Shown here: positions 8,859-17,589 of the stretch, one piece after another
Numbering within the stretch: position 1 is the stretch's first letter
Layout of the letters: every line of letters starts with the position of its first letter
Source: Sinorhizobium mexicanum
GTDB taxonomy: Bacteria > Pseudomonadota > Alphaproteobacteria > Rhizobiales > Rhizobiaceae
Direction of reading: 5' to 3'
DNA length: 64,000 nt
Assembly (NCBI RefSeq): GCF_013488225.1
Contig: NZ_CP041238.1
Span: 3,187,501-3,251,500, forward strand
Made by a program: the position numbers and the translations under genes
Notes under the pieces: generated by a model
What the model was told of the DNA's origin: nothing
Seen by the model: only the letters and a program-made list of their open reading frames with translations
Databases searched by the model: none

Positions 8859-8940
8859 CTTCCTTCGGCATCAAGGCGCTTGAATTCAAGCTCCATTGGT
8901 GTTTGGCTAAAACAATAATAGAGGCAGGGGAACGACAACG

Positions 8941-9897
8941 ATGATAAGGATACGCTCTCTCAAATTCATGCTGGCTGGTGCCGTTTGCATGGCAGCCCTG
9001 ACCGCCGGAAATGCCGTCGCGGCCGAACCGGATAGCTGCGGCACCGTCCGTTTCTCAGATGTCGGCTGGACGGACATTACGGCAACGACGGCAACGGTAA
9101 CGACGATCCTCAAGGGCCTCGGCTACCAGACGGACGTGAAGGTCCTGTCGGTTCCTGTCACCTATACCTCGCTGAAGAACAGGGACATCGACGTCTTCCT
9201 CGGCAACTGGATGCCGACGATGGAGGCCGACATCGCGCCCTATCGCGAGGACAAGTCGGTCGAAACCGTGCGGGAGAATCTCGAAGGTGCCAAGTACACG
9301 CTTGCGACCAACGCCAAGGGCGCAGAACTCGGCATAAAGGATTTCAAGGATATCGCCGCGCACAAGGATGAACTGGACGGCAAGATCTACGGGATCGAAC
9401 CGGGCAATGACGGCAATCGTCTGATCATCGACATGGTCGACAAGGGAACTTTCAATCTCAAGGGTTTCGAAGTCGTCGAATCGTCCGAGCAAGGCATGCT
9501 GGCGCAGGTCGCCCGCGCCGAGAAGGACGGCGAACCGATCGTCTTTCTCGGGTGGGAACCGCACCCGATGAACGCCAATTTCAAGCTCACCTATCTGTCG
9601 GGCGGCGATGACATCTTCGGCCCGAATTTCGGTGGCGCGACGGTGCTGACCAATGTGCGTGCCGGCTACACGACCGAATGCCCGAACGTCGGCGCGCTGC
9701 TGAAGAACCTAAAGTTCTCGCTCCAGATGGAGAACGAGATCATGGGCAAGATCCTGAACGACGGCGAAGAGCCGGAAGCAGCTGCGGCGGCATGGCTCAA
9801 GGCCAATCCAACGGCAGTCGACCCCTGGCTTGCCGGTGTGACCGCCAAGGATGGCGGCGACGGACTGGCCGCGGTCAAGACCGCCCTCGGTCTGTGA
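8941..9897 (+). CDS. choX: Choline ABC transporter periplasmic binding protein
   Basis: 318 residues. A signal peptide is clear: MIRIRSLKF then a hydrophobic core ending GNAVA, with cleavage before AEPD (about residue 27/28). The mature protein matches the OpuAC/glycine-betaine-type fold used by ChoX, with FSDVGWTDI near the start (one Trp of the choline cage) and further aromatic residues at FLGNWMPTM and FLGWEPHPM. It captures choline in the periplasm and hands it to ChoWV. The ATG follows GGCAGGGGAACGACAACG, a good ribosome site. It heads the cho operon but is separated from choW by a repeat that may lower downstream expression, so the binding protein would be made in excess. Confidence 0.93.
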   Translation: MIRIRSLKFMLAGAVCMAALTAGNAVAAEPDSCGTVRFSDVGWTDITATTATVTTILKGLGYQTDVKVLSVPVTYTSLKNRDIDVFLGNWMPTMEADIAPYREDKSVETVRENLEGAKYTLATNAKGAELGIKDFKDIAAHKDELDGKIYGIEPGNDGNRLIIDMVDKGTFNLKGFEVVESSEQGMLAQVARAEKDGEPIVFLGWEPHPMNANFKLTYLSGGDDIFGPNFGGATVLTNVRAGYTTECPNVGALLKNLKFSLQMENEIMGKILNDGEEPEAAAAAWLKANPTAVDPWLAGVTAKDGGDGLAAVKTALGL

Positions 9898-9901
9898 TCG
9901 A

Positions 9902-10003
9902 CTGCAGGACCGTATGTCCTGCAGCACGCATAAAGGTCGCTGTAGCACTTTGAGGTGTTGCACGTTTTAGCCTTGAACCGGTCCGGTTCAAGGAGACATG
10001 CAG
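9902..10003 (+). repeat. RIME1-like element, copy B, inside the cho operon
   Basis: It lies between choX and choW. First palindrome: CTGCAGGAC-cgtat-GTCCTGCAG (9902-9924). Conserved core: TGTAGCACTTTGAGGTGTTGC. Second palindrome: CCTTGAACCGG-t-CCGGTTCAAGG (9971-9993). The first palindrome differs from the other copies and starts 4 bp after the choX stop, so it could act as an mRNA-stabilising or attenuating hairpin. Confidence 0.75.
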
Positions 10004-10081
10004 CGGGCGGGGGACCACCTCCGCCTTTTTTCACCGCTCGCGCGATCCGGTTTTTGACCCTGGCAAGAGGGATCCATTATC

Positions 10082-10927
10082 GTGGAATTTCTGACTGAAC
10101 ACCGCATCCCCATCGGGGGCTGGGCCAAGGCGTTCGTCGATTGGCTGACAACGAATTTCGAACTGTTCTTCGATCAGCTCGCAAATTTCCTGTCGGCGGT
10201 CGTGGCCGTCCTGCTTTACATCCTCCAGACCCCTCACCCGCTGATCGTCGTTGCGGTCGTCACGGCGGCTGCCTGGTGGTTCCGCCGCTCGCTCGGGGTG
10301 ACGCTCTTCACCGGTCTCGGGCTTCTTTTGATCGTCAACCAGGGCTACTGGAAGGAAACGACCGAAACGTTGGCGCTGGTTCTCGCCGCAAGCTTCGTCA
10401 GCATGGCCGTCGGCGTTCCGCTCGGTATTGCCGCAGCCCGCCGCGCATGGGTCTATTCCGTCATGCGCCCCATTCTCGACCTGATGCAGACGATCCCGAC
10501 CTTTGTCTACCTCATCCCCGCGCTGATTCTCTTCGGTCTCGGCATGGTGCCGGGACTGATCGCCACCGTCATCTTCGCCATTCCCGCGCCAATCCGGCTC
10601 ACGCGCCTCGGCATCATCTCGACACCCCCTTCCCTGGTTGAGGCCGCCGAGTCCTTCGGCGCAACACCGTGGCAGGTGTTGCGCAAGGTGGAACTGCCCT
10701 TTGCCACGCCGCAGATCATGGCCGGTCTTACCCAAACGATCATGCTGTCGCTCTCGATGGTCGTCATCGCCGCGCTCGTTGGCGCCAATGGTCTCGGCGT
10801 TCCCGTGCTTCGCGCGCTGAACTCGGTCAACGTTGCCAAGGGTTTCGAGTCCGGTCTTTGCATCGTCATCCTCGCGATCATCCTCGACCGTCTATTCCGC
10901 TCGTCGGATGAAGGAGAAGGCGCATGA
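10082..10927 (+). CDS. choW: Choline ABC transporter permease
   Basis: 281 residues, with several hydrophobic segments typical of ProW/OpuAB permeases. The coupling-helix (EAA) region around SLVEAAESFGATPWQ (about 184-198) contacts the ATPase. The start is GTG at 10082, because the frame closes just upstream and AAGAGGGATCC lies 6-14 bp before it. The gene overlaps choV by 4 bp (ATGA), so translation is coupled. With ChoX and ChoV it forms a high-affinity choline importer feeding glycine-betaine synthesis and catabolism. Confidence 0.92.
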   Translation: MEFLTEHRIPIGGWAKAFVDWLTTNFELFFDQLANFLSAVVAVLLYILQTPHPLIVVAVVTAAAWWFRRSLGVTLFTGLGLLLIVNQGYWKETTETLALVLAASFVSMAVGVPLGIAAARRAWVYSVMRPILDLMQTIPTFVYLIPALILFGLGMVPGLIATVIFAIPAPIRLTRLGIISTPPSLVEAAESFGATPWQVLRKVELPFATPQIMAGLTQTIMLSLSMVVIAALVGANGLGVPVLRALNSVNVAKGFESGLCIVILAIILDRLFRSSDEGEGA

Positions 10928-11973
10928 CGGACGCCGTCGTTTTCAAGAATGTCGACATCATCTTCGGCAAGAGTCCGCAGGTCGCCCTGCAAATGGTCGA
11001 CCAGGGAAAAAGCCGTGACGAGATCGGTGCCGCCACGGGTCTCGTGCTCGGCGTCGCCGGCGCTTCGCTGACGATCAACGAGGGCGAGATCCTGGTCCTG
11101 ATGGGCCTCTCCGGCTCCGGAAAGTCAACCCTGCTCAGAGCCGTAAACGGCCTTGCGCCCGTGGTGCGTGGCAACGTCGAGATCAAGACTGCAAACGGAT
11201 CGCTGAACCCCTATCGCTGCACCGCGAAGTCGCTGCGCGACTTCCGCATGCACACGGTTTCCATGGTATTCCAGCAGTTCGCGCTTCTTCCCTGGCGCAC
11301 CGTCGCCGACAACGTCGGCTTCGGTCTCGAGCTCGCAGGCATGCCTGAGGCAGAACGCAAGAAGCGCGTCGGCGAACAGCTCGAACTGGTCAACCTTGCA
11401 AAATGGGCGGACAGGAAGGTCAATGAGCTTTCGGGCGGCATGCAGCAGCGCGTCGGACTTGCCCGCGCCTTTGCGACCGGCGCGCCCATCCTCCTGATGG
11501 ACGAACCGTTCTCGGCGCTCGACCCGTTGATCCGCACCCGCTTGCAGGACGAATTGCTCGAATTCCAGCGGCGGCTGAAGAAGACGATCCTCTTCGTGAG
11601 CCACGACCTCGACGAAGCCTTCCGCATCGGCAACCGCATCGCGATCATGGAGGGCGGACGCATCATCCAGTGCGGTACACCGCAGGAGATCGTGAAAAAC
11701 CCGGCAAACCAGTATGTCGCCGACTTCGTTCAGCACATGAACCCGATCACCATGCTGATGGCCAAGGATGTCATGCGGACCGGCGTCGAGCGGGGCGCGA
11801 CAATTGCCGGCGTGACGGCGACGGCGAAGCCGACGACTCCCCTCGTCGATATCTTGGACGCGATGTCTCGCCAGCCGGGCAGCATCGGTGTCGTCGACAA
11901 CGGCTCGGTGGTCGGCACGATCGACGCGCAAAACATAGTCGAGGGCCTGACGCGTCATCGCAACAAAAGTTGA
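10924..11973 (+). CDS. choV: Choline ABC transporter ATP-binding protein
   Basis: 349 residues. It has Walker A GLSGSGKST (about 61-69), Q-loop FQQFALLPWRTV, signature LSGGMQQR, Walker B ILLMDEPFSALD and switch SHDLDEAF, so the ATPase looks complete. An extra N-terminal insertion (about 13-45) and a C-terminal extension of about 70 residues are typical of ProV/OpuAA-type ATPases. The extension is shorter than a double CBS pair, so osmotic gating as in OpuA is doubtful. The last gene of the operon, it is followed by a clear terminator at 11996-12025. Confidence 0.92.
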   Translation: MTDAVVFKNVDIIFGKSPQVALQMVDQGKSRDEIGAATGLVLGVAGASLTINEGEILVLMGLSGSGKSTLLRAVNGLAPVVRGNVEIKTANGSLNPYRCTAKSLRDFRMHTVSMVFQQFALLPWRTVADNVGFGLELAGMPEAERKKRVGEQLELVNLAKWADRKVNELSGGMQQRVGLARAFATGAPILLMDEPFSALDPLIRTRLQDELLEFQRRLKKTILFVSHDLDEAFRIGNRIAIMEGGRIIQCGTPQEIVKNPANQYVADFVQHMNPITMLMAKDVMRTGVERGATIAGVTATAKPTTPLVDILDAMSRQPGSIGVVDNGSVVGTIDAQNIVEGLTRHRNKS

Positions 11974-11995
11974 CGCAACACGCCGCACGGCCAAT

Positions 11996-12025
11996 AAAGC
12001 CCGGAGCAACCGCTTCGGGCTTTTT
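11996..12025 (+). terminator. Rho-independent terminator after choV
   Basis: Stem AAAGCCCGGAG / CTTCGGGCTTT around a CAACCG loop, with one G-T wobble, followed by TTTTT. It ends 23 bp after the choV stop and 45 bp before the next start, closing the cho transcript. Confidence 0.85.
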
Positions 12026-12069
12026 CATTTATATTGTTCGGGGTGACGAGCAGCGAAAGGAAGACCGGC

Positions 12070-12813
12070 ATGAGCGAAAAATCCAATGTTCTGCGCGAAA
12101 CCGATGATGACGCCCGCAAGCTCGCACGGACATTGCTTCGCTCGGCAAAAAGCGGTTCGCTTGCTGCAATCGAGCCCGAAAGCGGTGGATTCCCGTTTGT
12201 CAGCCGTGTGCTGATCGGCATCGACATCGATGGCGCGCCGGTCGTTCTCGTCTCGCGACTGGCAACCCACACGCAGGCGCTGCTCGCCGACCGGCGGGCG
12301 TCGCTCCTGACCGGCGAACTCGGCAAGGGCGACCCGCTCGCCCACCCGCGCCTGACCGTTCAATGCGAAGCTGAAGAGGTTCCGCGCGATTCCGAGGTTC
12401 ATGACCGTATTCGCGCACGCTTCGTCCGCCGTCACCCCAAGGCCAAGCTTTATGTCGACTTTCCCGATTTCGGTTTCTTCCGCCTGAACCCAGTAAGGGC
12501 GAGCCTCAACGGCGGTTTCGGACGCGCCTATACACTGACGGCCGACGACCTCGCGATCACCTCAGCGGCCGCCGCCGATCTCGCGGAAATGGAGGACAGC
12601 GCGATCGAGCACATGAATGCCGACCATACCGACGCCGTGAATCACTATGCGACCGTCCTTTGCCGCGCGCCGGTGGGGGACTGGAAGATCGTCGGTATCG
12701 ACGCAGCCGGCCTCGATCTCTTTGATGGCGAGCGCTTGAAGCGCCTTGAATTCGAGGCACCGCTGCAGGAAACGGCGGAATTGCGGCCGCTTCTGAAAAA
12801 ACTTTACGGTTAA
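12070..12813 (+). CDS. HugZ/pyridoxamine-oxidase-like protein with C-terminal DUF2470
   Basis: 247 residues. The N-terminal ~150 residues resemble the FMN-binding split barrel (GGFPFVSRVLIGIDIDG and LTGELGKGDPLAHPRLT). The C-terminal part carries the DUF2470 signature EHMNADHTDAVNHYA (about 183-197), whose histidines bind heme in HugZ/HutZ heme-utilisation proteins. A role in heme or iron handling is the family expectation, not proven here. The frame is open to 12034, but the ATG at 12070 has AAAGGAAGACC upstream and clears the cho terminator. The gene is monocistronic by spacing. Confidence 0.82.
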   Translation: MSEKSNVLRETDDDARKLARTLLRSAKSGSLAAIEPESGGFPFVSRVLIGIDIDGAPVVLVSRLATHTQALLADRRASLLTGELGKGDPLAHPRLTVQCEAEEVPRDSEVHDRIRARFVRRHPKAKLYVDFPDFGFFRLNPVRASLNGGFGRAYTLTADDLAITSAAAADLAEMEDSAIEHMNADHTDAVNHYATVLCRAPVGDWKIVGIDAAGLDLFDGERLKRLEFEAPLQETAELRPLLKKLYG

Positions 12814-12920
12814 TCGGTGTTTAGCTACCCCCATTTTTCGCACTGGGTGGTTGCCCTTTTATGCATCACGTCTAATTATCGGGCTTCACCAATCATAACT
12901 ACGTGTGATGTAATTTTCGC

Positions 12921-13274
12921 ATGGAGCACGCAATGCAGCCCCTTTCGCCTGAAAAACACGAGGAAGCCGAAATAGCAGCCGGTTTCCTTTCGGCCATGGC
13001 AAATCCCAAACGCCTCCTCATCCTTGACTCTCTCATCAAGGAAGAGCTGGCCGTCGGCGCCTTGGCCAACAAGGTCGGGCTGAGCCAGTCGGCCCTTTCC
13101 CAGCACCTCTCGAAATTGCGCGCCCAGAACTTGGTGAGCACCCGACGTGACGCCCAGACGATTTATTACTCGAGTTCCTCTGATGCGGTCATGAAGATCT
13201 TGGGCGCCCTTGCGGAAATCTACGGTGAAGACAATGCCGTGGCAGAGAAAGTCCTCGTCCGCAAATCGGCGTAA
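12921..13274 (+). CDS. nolR: NolR, ArsR-family regulator of nodulation and growth genes
   Basis: 117 residues, close along its whole length to Sinorhizobium NolR as I remember it: the N-terminus MEHAMQPLSPEKHE, the winged-helix core AMANPKRLLILDSL (25-38), the recognition helix LSQSALSQHLSKL (54-66), and the tail IYYSSSSDAVMKILGAL. NolR represses nodD/nodABC-type promoters and affects exopolysaccharide, quorum-sensing and growth genes. ArsR metal-binding cysteines are absent, as expected for NolR. The ATG at 12921 is the first possible start, since the frame meets TGA at 12906-12908. The reading frame is intact. From memory, some S. meliloti laboratory strains carry a disrupted nolR. Confidence 0.88.
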   Translation: MEHAMQPLSPEKHEEAEIAAGFLSAMANPKRLLILDSLIKEELAVGALANKVGLSQSALSQHLSKLRAQNLVSTRRDAQTIYYSSSSDAVMKILGALAEIYGEDNAVAEKVLVRKSA

Positions 13275-13310
13275 ACTCCCAATACGTCCGTCACGCTGGA
13301 CGCCTTATGA

Positions 13311-13347
13311 AGCCCCCACGAGCAATCGCGCGGGGCTCAATTTTTTT
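13311..13347 (+). terminator. Likely Rho-independent terminator after nolR
   Basis: AGCCCC (13311-13316) pairs with GGGGCT (13332-13337), followed by CAA and seven T residues. A second short hairpin CGTCC-gtcacgct-GGACG lies just before it (13285-13302). Both sit within 75 bp of the nolR stop. Confidence 0.7.
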
Positions 13348-13440
13348 GGCGAGCCACAAAGTTGACGGCCGTGGTTCTCTCGAAAACTTGCTGCAGCGAC
13401 GCAGGCGCCACAGGCTTGACGCGATCGGGCGCGCTGATAG

Positions 13441-13457
13441 TTTGACCAAAGGGTAAA
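13441..13457. promoter_or_regulatory. Imperfect dyad upstream of the aminotransferase gene
   Basis: TTTGACC-aaa-GGGTAAA, an imperfect inverted repeat 64 bp before the aminotransferase ATG, in a position suited to an operator overlapping the promoter. No regulator gene adjoins it. Weak evidence. Confidence 0.25.
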
Positions 13458-13520
13458 AGAATCCGACCTGGCCAGCCACTCGCACCGCCAGCAGTCAGAA
13501 TTCGCCGAGGAGAACAGGAC

Positions 13521-14849
13521 ATGTCGAACCGATTGAATACAACGCCTAACGATCTGCGCGCCTTCTGGATGCCGTTCACGGCCAACCGGCAATTCAAGAA
13601 GGAGCCGCGCCTCTTCGTCGGCGCCAAGGACATGTACTACACGACCCACGACGGCCGCACCGTGCTGGACGGCACGGCTGGCCTCTGGTGCGTCAATGCC
13701 GGTCACTGTCGGCCGAAGATCACCGAAGCGATCCGCGAGCAGGCTGGCGAACTCGACTACGCTCCGGCTTTCCAGCTTGGCCATCCGAAAGCCTTCGAAC
13801 TGGCGAACCGGCTGGTGGACATCGCGCCTGAAGGCATGAACCATGTTCTCTACACGAACTCGGGTTCGGAATCGGTCGACACGGCGCTGAAGGTCGCGCT
13901 CGCCTATCATCGCGCCAAGGGCAATGGCTCGCGCTTCCGGCTGATCGGCCGCGAGCGCGGCTACCACGGCGTCAACTTCGGCGGCATCTCGGTCGGCGGC
14001 ATCGTCGCCAACCGCAAGATGTTCGGCACGCTGCTGACCGGCGTCGATCACCTGCCGCATACCCATCTTCCGGCAAAGAATGCTTTCACCCGCGGCGAAC
14101 CCGAGCATGGCGCCGATCTTGCAGCCGAACTGGAACGGATCGTCACCCTGCATGATGCCTCCACGGTCGCCGCCGTCATCGTCGAGCCCGTTGCCGGCTC
14201 CACCGGCGTGCTCATCCCGCCGAAAGGCTATCTCCAGAAACTGCGCGAGATATGCACCAAGCACGGCATCCTCCTGATCTTCGACGAGGTCATCACCGGT
14301 TTTGGCCGCCTCGGCACGCCCTTTGCTGCGCAGTATTTCGACGTGAAGCCAGACATCATCACGACCGCGAAAGGCATCACCAACGGCGTGATCCCGATGG
14401 GCGCCGTCTTCGTGACGTCCGAGATCCACGACGCCTTCATGACTGGGCCGGAACATCTCATCGAGTTCTTCCACGGCTACACCTATTCCGGCAACCCGAT
14501 CGCATCCGCCGCGGCGCTTGGCACGCTCGATACCTACAAGGAGGAAGGCCTGCTCACGCGCGCCGCCGAGCTTGCGTCCTACTGGGAAGAAGCGCTGCAT
14601 TCGCTCAAGGACTGCCCGCATGTCATCGACATCCGCAACATCGGACTGATCGGTGCGATCGAACTGGAACCGATCGCCGGAGAGCCAACGAAGCGGGCGT
14701 TCTCCGCCTTCCTGAAGGCCTATGAGAAGGGGCTGCTCATCCGTACGACCGGCGACATCATCGCGTTGTCGCCGCCGCTGATCATCCAGAAACAGCAGAT
14801 CGACGAATTGTTCGACAAGCTGCGAGACGTGCTGAAGAACAACATCTGA
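13521..14849 (+). CDS. Omega-amino acid-pyruvate aminotransferase (class III, PLP)
   Basis: 442 residues, normal for the family. It has [19 protein letters not shown] for PLP phosphate binding, [13 protein letters not shown] with the Asp that contacts the PLP ring nitrogen, and the Schiff-base lysine K284 in TTAKGITNG. The N-terminus ([14 protein letters not shown]) and overall pattern are those of beta-alanine/omega-amino acid:pyruvate transaminases, which move an amino group from beta-alanine, taurine or similar amines to pyruvate. The exact donor cannot be told from sequence. The ATG follows CGAGGAGAACAGGAC. It stands alone between nolR and adenine deaminase, with a palindromic repeat downstream. 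Confidence 0.87.
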   Translation: MSNRLNTTPNDLRAFWMPFTANRQFKKEPRLFVGAKDMYYTTHDGRTVLDGTAGLWCVNAGHCRPKITEAIREQAGELDYAPAFQLGHPKAFELANRLVDIAPEGMNHVLYTNSGSESVDTALKVALAYHRAKGNGSRFRLIGRERGYHGVNFGGISVGGIVANRKMFGTLLTGVDHLPHTHLPAKNAFTRGEPEHGADLAAELERIVTLHDASTVAAVIVEPVAGSTGVLIPPKGYLQKLREICTKHGILLIFDEVITGFGRLGTPFAAQYFDVKPDIITTAKGITNGVIPMGAVFVTSEIHDAFMTGPEHLIEFFHGYTYSGNPIASAAALGTLDTYKEEGLLTRAAELASYWEEALHSLKDCPHVIDIRNIGLIGAIELEPIAGEPTKRAFSAFLKAYEKGLLIRTTGDIIALSPPLIIQKQQIDELFDKLRDVLKNNI

Positions 14850-14874
14850 GCTTTCGGCATCACGCTTTCTCAGG

Positions 14875-14900
14875 CCCTTTCCCCGCATGCGGGGAGAGGG
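14875..14900. repeat. Short palindromic intergenic repeat (CCCTYTCCCCGC type)
   Basis: CCCTTTCCCCGC-at-GCGGGGAGAGGG, an almost perfect 12-bp palindrome. Related palindromes occur at 35526-35551 and 62181-62258. The right arm also looks like a ribosome site for an ATG at 14909, which complicates the choice of adenine deaminase start. Confidence 0.7.
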
Positions 14901-14938
14901 TTATTGTTATGAATCAATATAGAAAGCGGAGTGCGCAC

Positions 14939-16636
14939 GTGTCCGAGATGTTGGAACGTATTATCGATCAGGGCGTGGGCCGTGTCCCGGCAGACATCGT
15001 GCTCAAGGGCGGCCGTTTCTTCGATCTGGTGACGGGCGAACTCATTGCTTCAGACATCGCCATTTGCGGCGACCGCATCGTCGGCACCTACGGCGACTAT
15101 CAGGGACGCGAGGAGATCGACATCACCGGCCGCATCGCCGTTCCGGGCTTCATCGACACGCATCTGCACATCGAATCCTCGCTCGTCACGCCGCACGAAT
15201 TCGACCGCTGCGTCTTACCGCTCGGCATCACGACGGCGATCTGCGATCCGCACGAGATCGCCAACGTCCTTGGCACCGAGGGCATCCAGTTCTTCCTCGA
15301 TTCGGCGATGGAAACGATCATGGACATCCGCGTCCAGTTGTCGTCCTGCGTGCCGGCAACACATCTTGAGACGGCCGGCGCCGACCTGCCGATAGAGCGC
15401 CTCCTGCCCTTCCGCCACCACCCGAAGGTGATCGGGCTCGCCGAGTTCATGAATTTTCCCGGCGTCGTCCACAAGGACCCCATTTGCCTCGCCAAGCTCG
15501 ATGCATTCCAGGGCGGTCACATCGACGGTCATGCGCCGCTTCTCTCCGGCAAGGAACTGAACGGCTATCTTGCCACCGGCATCCGCACCGATCACGAATG
15601 CACGACTGCGGCCGAGGCGCTCGAAAAAATCCGCAAGGGCATGCACATCCTCGTCCGCGAGGGTTCCGTCTCAAAGGACTTGCATGCCCTCATGCCGATC
15701 ATCACCGAGCGGCTGTCTCCCTACCTTGCACTCTGCACCGACGACCGCAATCCGCTCGACATCGCCGAACAGGGCCACCTTGATCACATGATCCGCACCG
15801 CGATCGCGGCCGGCGTCGAGCCTCTGGCGATCTATCGCGCTGCCTCGATTTCCGCCGCCCGCGCCTTCGGCCTCAGGGACCGCGGCCTTGTCGCGCCCGG
15901 CTGGCGCGCCGACCTCGTCGTCATCGACAGCTTGGACAACTGCAAGGCCGAGATCGTGTTTGCCGCGGGGAGACGGGTAACCGATGCCCTCTTCGCGACG
16001 CGCAAGCCGGTCGAGCCTGTCGGGCTCGACAGCGTCAAGGCTGGCGCGGTCAAGGCCGCCGATTTCGCGGTCCCCTATACAGAGGGCCAAACCTCGGTGA
16101 TCGGCGTCCTGCCGGGCAAGATCATCACGGAACATCGGCGCTTCCACCTGCCCGCTGAAGGAAACCAAACTGGAATCGACCTTGGCCAAGACATCATCAA
16201 GGTGGCCGTCATCGAGCGCCACGGCGTCAATGGTAATCACGCCAACGGCTTCGTCCAGGGCTTCGGCCTGAAGAAAGGCGCGATCGCCTCGACCGTCGGC
16301 CACGACAGCCACAATATCTGTGTCGTCGGCGTCAACGAGGAGGACATGGCGCTCGCCGCCAACCGGCTCGGCGAGATCAAGGGCGGTTTCGTCGTCGTCG
16401 ACGACGGCAAGGTGACCGGTGAGATCGCCCTCCCCGTCGCCGGCCTGATGAGCCTCGAACCCTATGAGCGCGTGCGCGACATTCTCCATCACCTCCGGCA
16501 AGCCGCCTTCGCCCTCGGCGCCACCCTGGAGGAGCCCTTCCTGCAACTCGCCTTCCTGCCGCTGCCGGTGATTCCGCACCTGAAGATCTCGGATCGCGGC
16601 CTGGTTGACGTGGACAAGTTCACGCTGATCGGGTGA
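14939..16636 (+). CDS. ade: Adenine deaminase
   Basis: 565 residues from the chosen GTG. It converts adenine to hypoxanthine and ammonia. Metal-binding motif DTHLHIESS near the N-terminus, [19 protein letters not shown] and GHAPLLSG mark the microbial Ade family of the amidohydrolase superfamily, and the C-terminal adenine-deaminase domain ([28 protein letters not shown]) is complete. The GTG at 14939 has AAGCGGAG at good spacing and gives the family length. An in-frame ATG at 14909 would add 10 residues but relies on a ribosome site formed by the palindromic repeat. It would feed the xanthine dehydrogenase and ureide genes found 20-30 kb to the right. Confidence 0.92.
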   Translation: MSEMLERIIDQGVGRVPADIVLKGGRFFDLVTGELIASDIAICGDRIVGTYGDYQGREEIDITGRIAVPGFIDTHLHIESSLVTPHEFDRCVLPLGITTAICDPHEIANVLGTEGIQFFLDSAMETIMDIRVQLSSCVPATHLETAGADLPIERLLPFRHHPKVIGLAEFMNFPGVVHKDPICLAKLDAFQGGHIDGHAPLLSGKELNGYLATGIRTDHECTTAAEALEKIRKGMHILVREGSVSKDLHALMPIITERLSPYLALCTDDRNPLDIAEQGHLDHMIRTAIAAGVEPLAIYRAASISAARAFGLRDRGLVAPGWRADLVVIDSLDNCKAEIVFAAGRRVTDALFATRKPVEPVGLDSVKAGAVKAADFAVPYTEGQTSVIGVLPGKIITEHRRFHLPAEGNQTGIDLGQDIIKVAVIERHGVNGNHANGFVQGFGLKKGAIASTVGHDSHNICVVGVNEEDMALAANRLGEIKGGFVVVDDGKVTGEIALPVAGLMSLEPYERVRDILHHLRQAAFALGATLEEPFLQLAFLPLPVIPHLKISDRGLVDVDKFTLIG

Positions 16637-16701
16637 CGCCTGGACAACTCCAGGAAGTTGTGCGGTTTTCCATCCGGCATTGTGTCTGTTTCAATGAAGT
16701 G

Positions 16702-16730
16702 ACCCTCAAGCGTGTTATCGGCTTGAGGGT
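16702..16730. terminator. Perfect 10-bp hairpin after adenine deaminase, possible terminator
   Basis: ACCCTCAAGC-gtgttatcg-GCTTGAGGGT, 66 bp after the stop. The stem is perfect but no T tract follows, so it is either a T-poor terminator or an mRNA 3'-end structure. Confidence 0.5.
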
Positions 16731-16774
16731 CGGACAGTCATTTGTATTTTAACGAAGGTGCTAAGCGGCGCTTT

Positions 16775-17584
16775 ATGTCTTTCCGGCATAACGCTGTAAT
16801 GGAAACGGTCGAAACTTCACTCACGTCCGACCGGGGAAGCAGCACATTCCGCTCTCTTCCTACGTTTGGGCCGTACCTACTTCTGCAGACCGTGCCCTGG
16901 CTGCTGCTTGCAACAGTGCTTCGGACCTATGTTAAAGCGATGCCGAACGCCTTGCTCCTCCTGGGCATGATATTGGTCCAGTTTGCGGTCTTTATCGCGT
17001 TTCTTCTCGCCAGCCAGAAGATGATCGAACTGGCAAATGGCTGGACGTCGCTTTCACGACTTACGTTCAGGGAACAGGTGACTTTCGGCTGGCGCGTGAT
17101 CTGGCGACTTTTGCTGCTGTTTTTGCTAACCGTTTGCACTGCCGATCTTGCGGGCGTCGACAAGTTCGCCGCAGCTCAGCTCTGGCTCGGCTTTGATGGC
17201 ATTGCCTACCCCTGGCGGCAGGGGGTGCTGCAGGTGTGGATTGCAATTGTTTCGATGATCACCTTCATGTTCGTGGTGGAGAAGGGGGTGGGTCGCCAAC
17301 CCCGGTTCGTCGGCATTCTGCGTGAATTCAGACTTCACCGTCGCCATCTTTCGCGAGCGGTCGTGTATATCTGCGCATTTCTGGTGGCCATGACGTTCTT
17401 GCAGGGACAGGCCGCTAAATTGCTTTCGCTGTTATTCGACAGTCCCGGGTACAGCCGGGCGAGACCTTTGGTATATATCGGCTGGGTCCTCGCGTTCTCC
17501 TACCTTCGACTTTGGGGAACCATTGCGATGCTGACCTATGCTTTACGCGAATCCTATCGGCTAACGGCACGACAAGCTCCGTGA
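16775..17584 (+). CDS. Predicted polytopic membrane protein of unknown function
   Basis: 269 residues from the ATG at 16775; another ATG at 16799 is also possible and the frame is open from 16742. About six hydrophobic segments are visible (for example PYLLLQTVPWLLLATVL, VIWRLLLLFLLTVC, and one near AVVYICAFLVAMTFL), with a basic loop rich in Arg/His between the fourth and fifth. I recognise no family. Base composition is slightly less GC-rich than its neighbours, with TTG/TTT-rich hydrophobic codons, which could hint at acquisition but is also normal for membrane genes. It is convergent with the alpha-glucosidase gene (5-bp gap). Confidence 0.6.
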   Translation: MSFRHNAVMETVETSLTSDRGSSTFRSLPTFGPYLLLQTVPWLLLATVLRTYVKAMPNALLLLGMILVQFAVFIAFLLASQKMIELANGWTSLSRLTFREQVTFGWRVIWRLLLLFLLTVCTADLAGVDKFAAAQLWLGFDGIAYPWRQGVLQVWIAIVSMITFMFVVEKGVGRQPRFVGILREFRLHRRHLSRAVVYICAFLVAMTFLQGQAAKLLSLLFDSPGYSRARPLVYIGWVLAFSYLRLWGTIAMLTYALRESYRLTARQAP

Positions 17585-17589
17585 CCCTT

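Larger units (their letters stand above)
8511..8940. other. Intergenic region upstream of choX: RIME1 copy, hairpin and operator-like dyads
   Basis: This 430-bp gap has no gene. It holds a RIME1-like element (8530-8633) and a perfect 9-bp stem with a 4-base loop (8752-8773). A perfect dyad TGTATTG-N3-CAATACA (8842-8858) and a 12-bp palindrome CTTGAATTCAAG (8879-8890) follow. The last two sit 50-100 bp before the choX ATG, where a promoter and its operator are expected. Confidence 0.6.

Noticed and set aside
8611..8938. Small minus-strand frames upstream of choX
   Set aside because: They cover the RIME1 copy and regulatory dyads, with no ribosome site or family match.
12834..12858. A NolR-box-like word TTTAGCTACCCCCAT near 12820-12836
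   Set aside because: The spacer is one base shorter than the published NolR box pattern I recall, so it does not fit.
16742..16774. Extended TTG start for the membrane protein
   Set aside because: No ribosome site upstream and the first residues are not hydrophobic or conserved-looking; the ATG at 16775 is kept.
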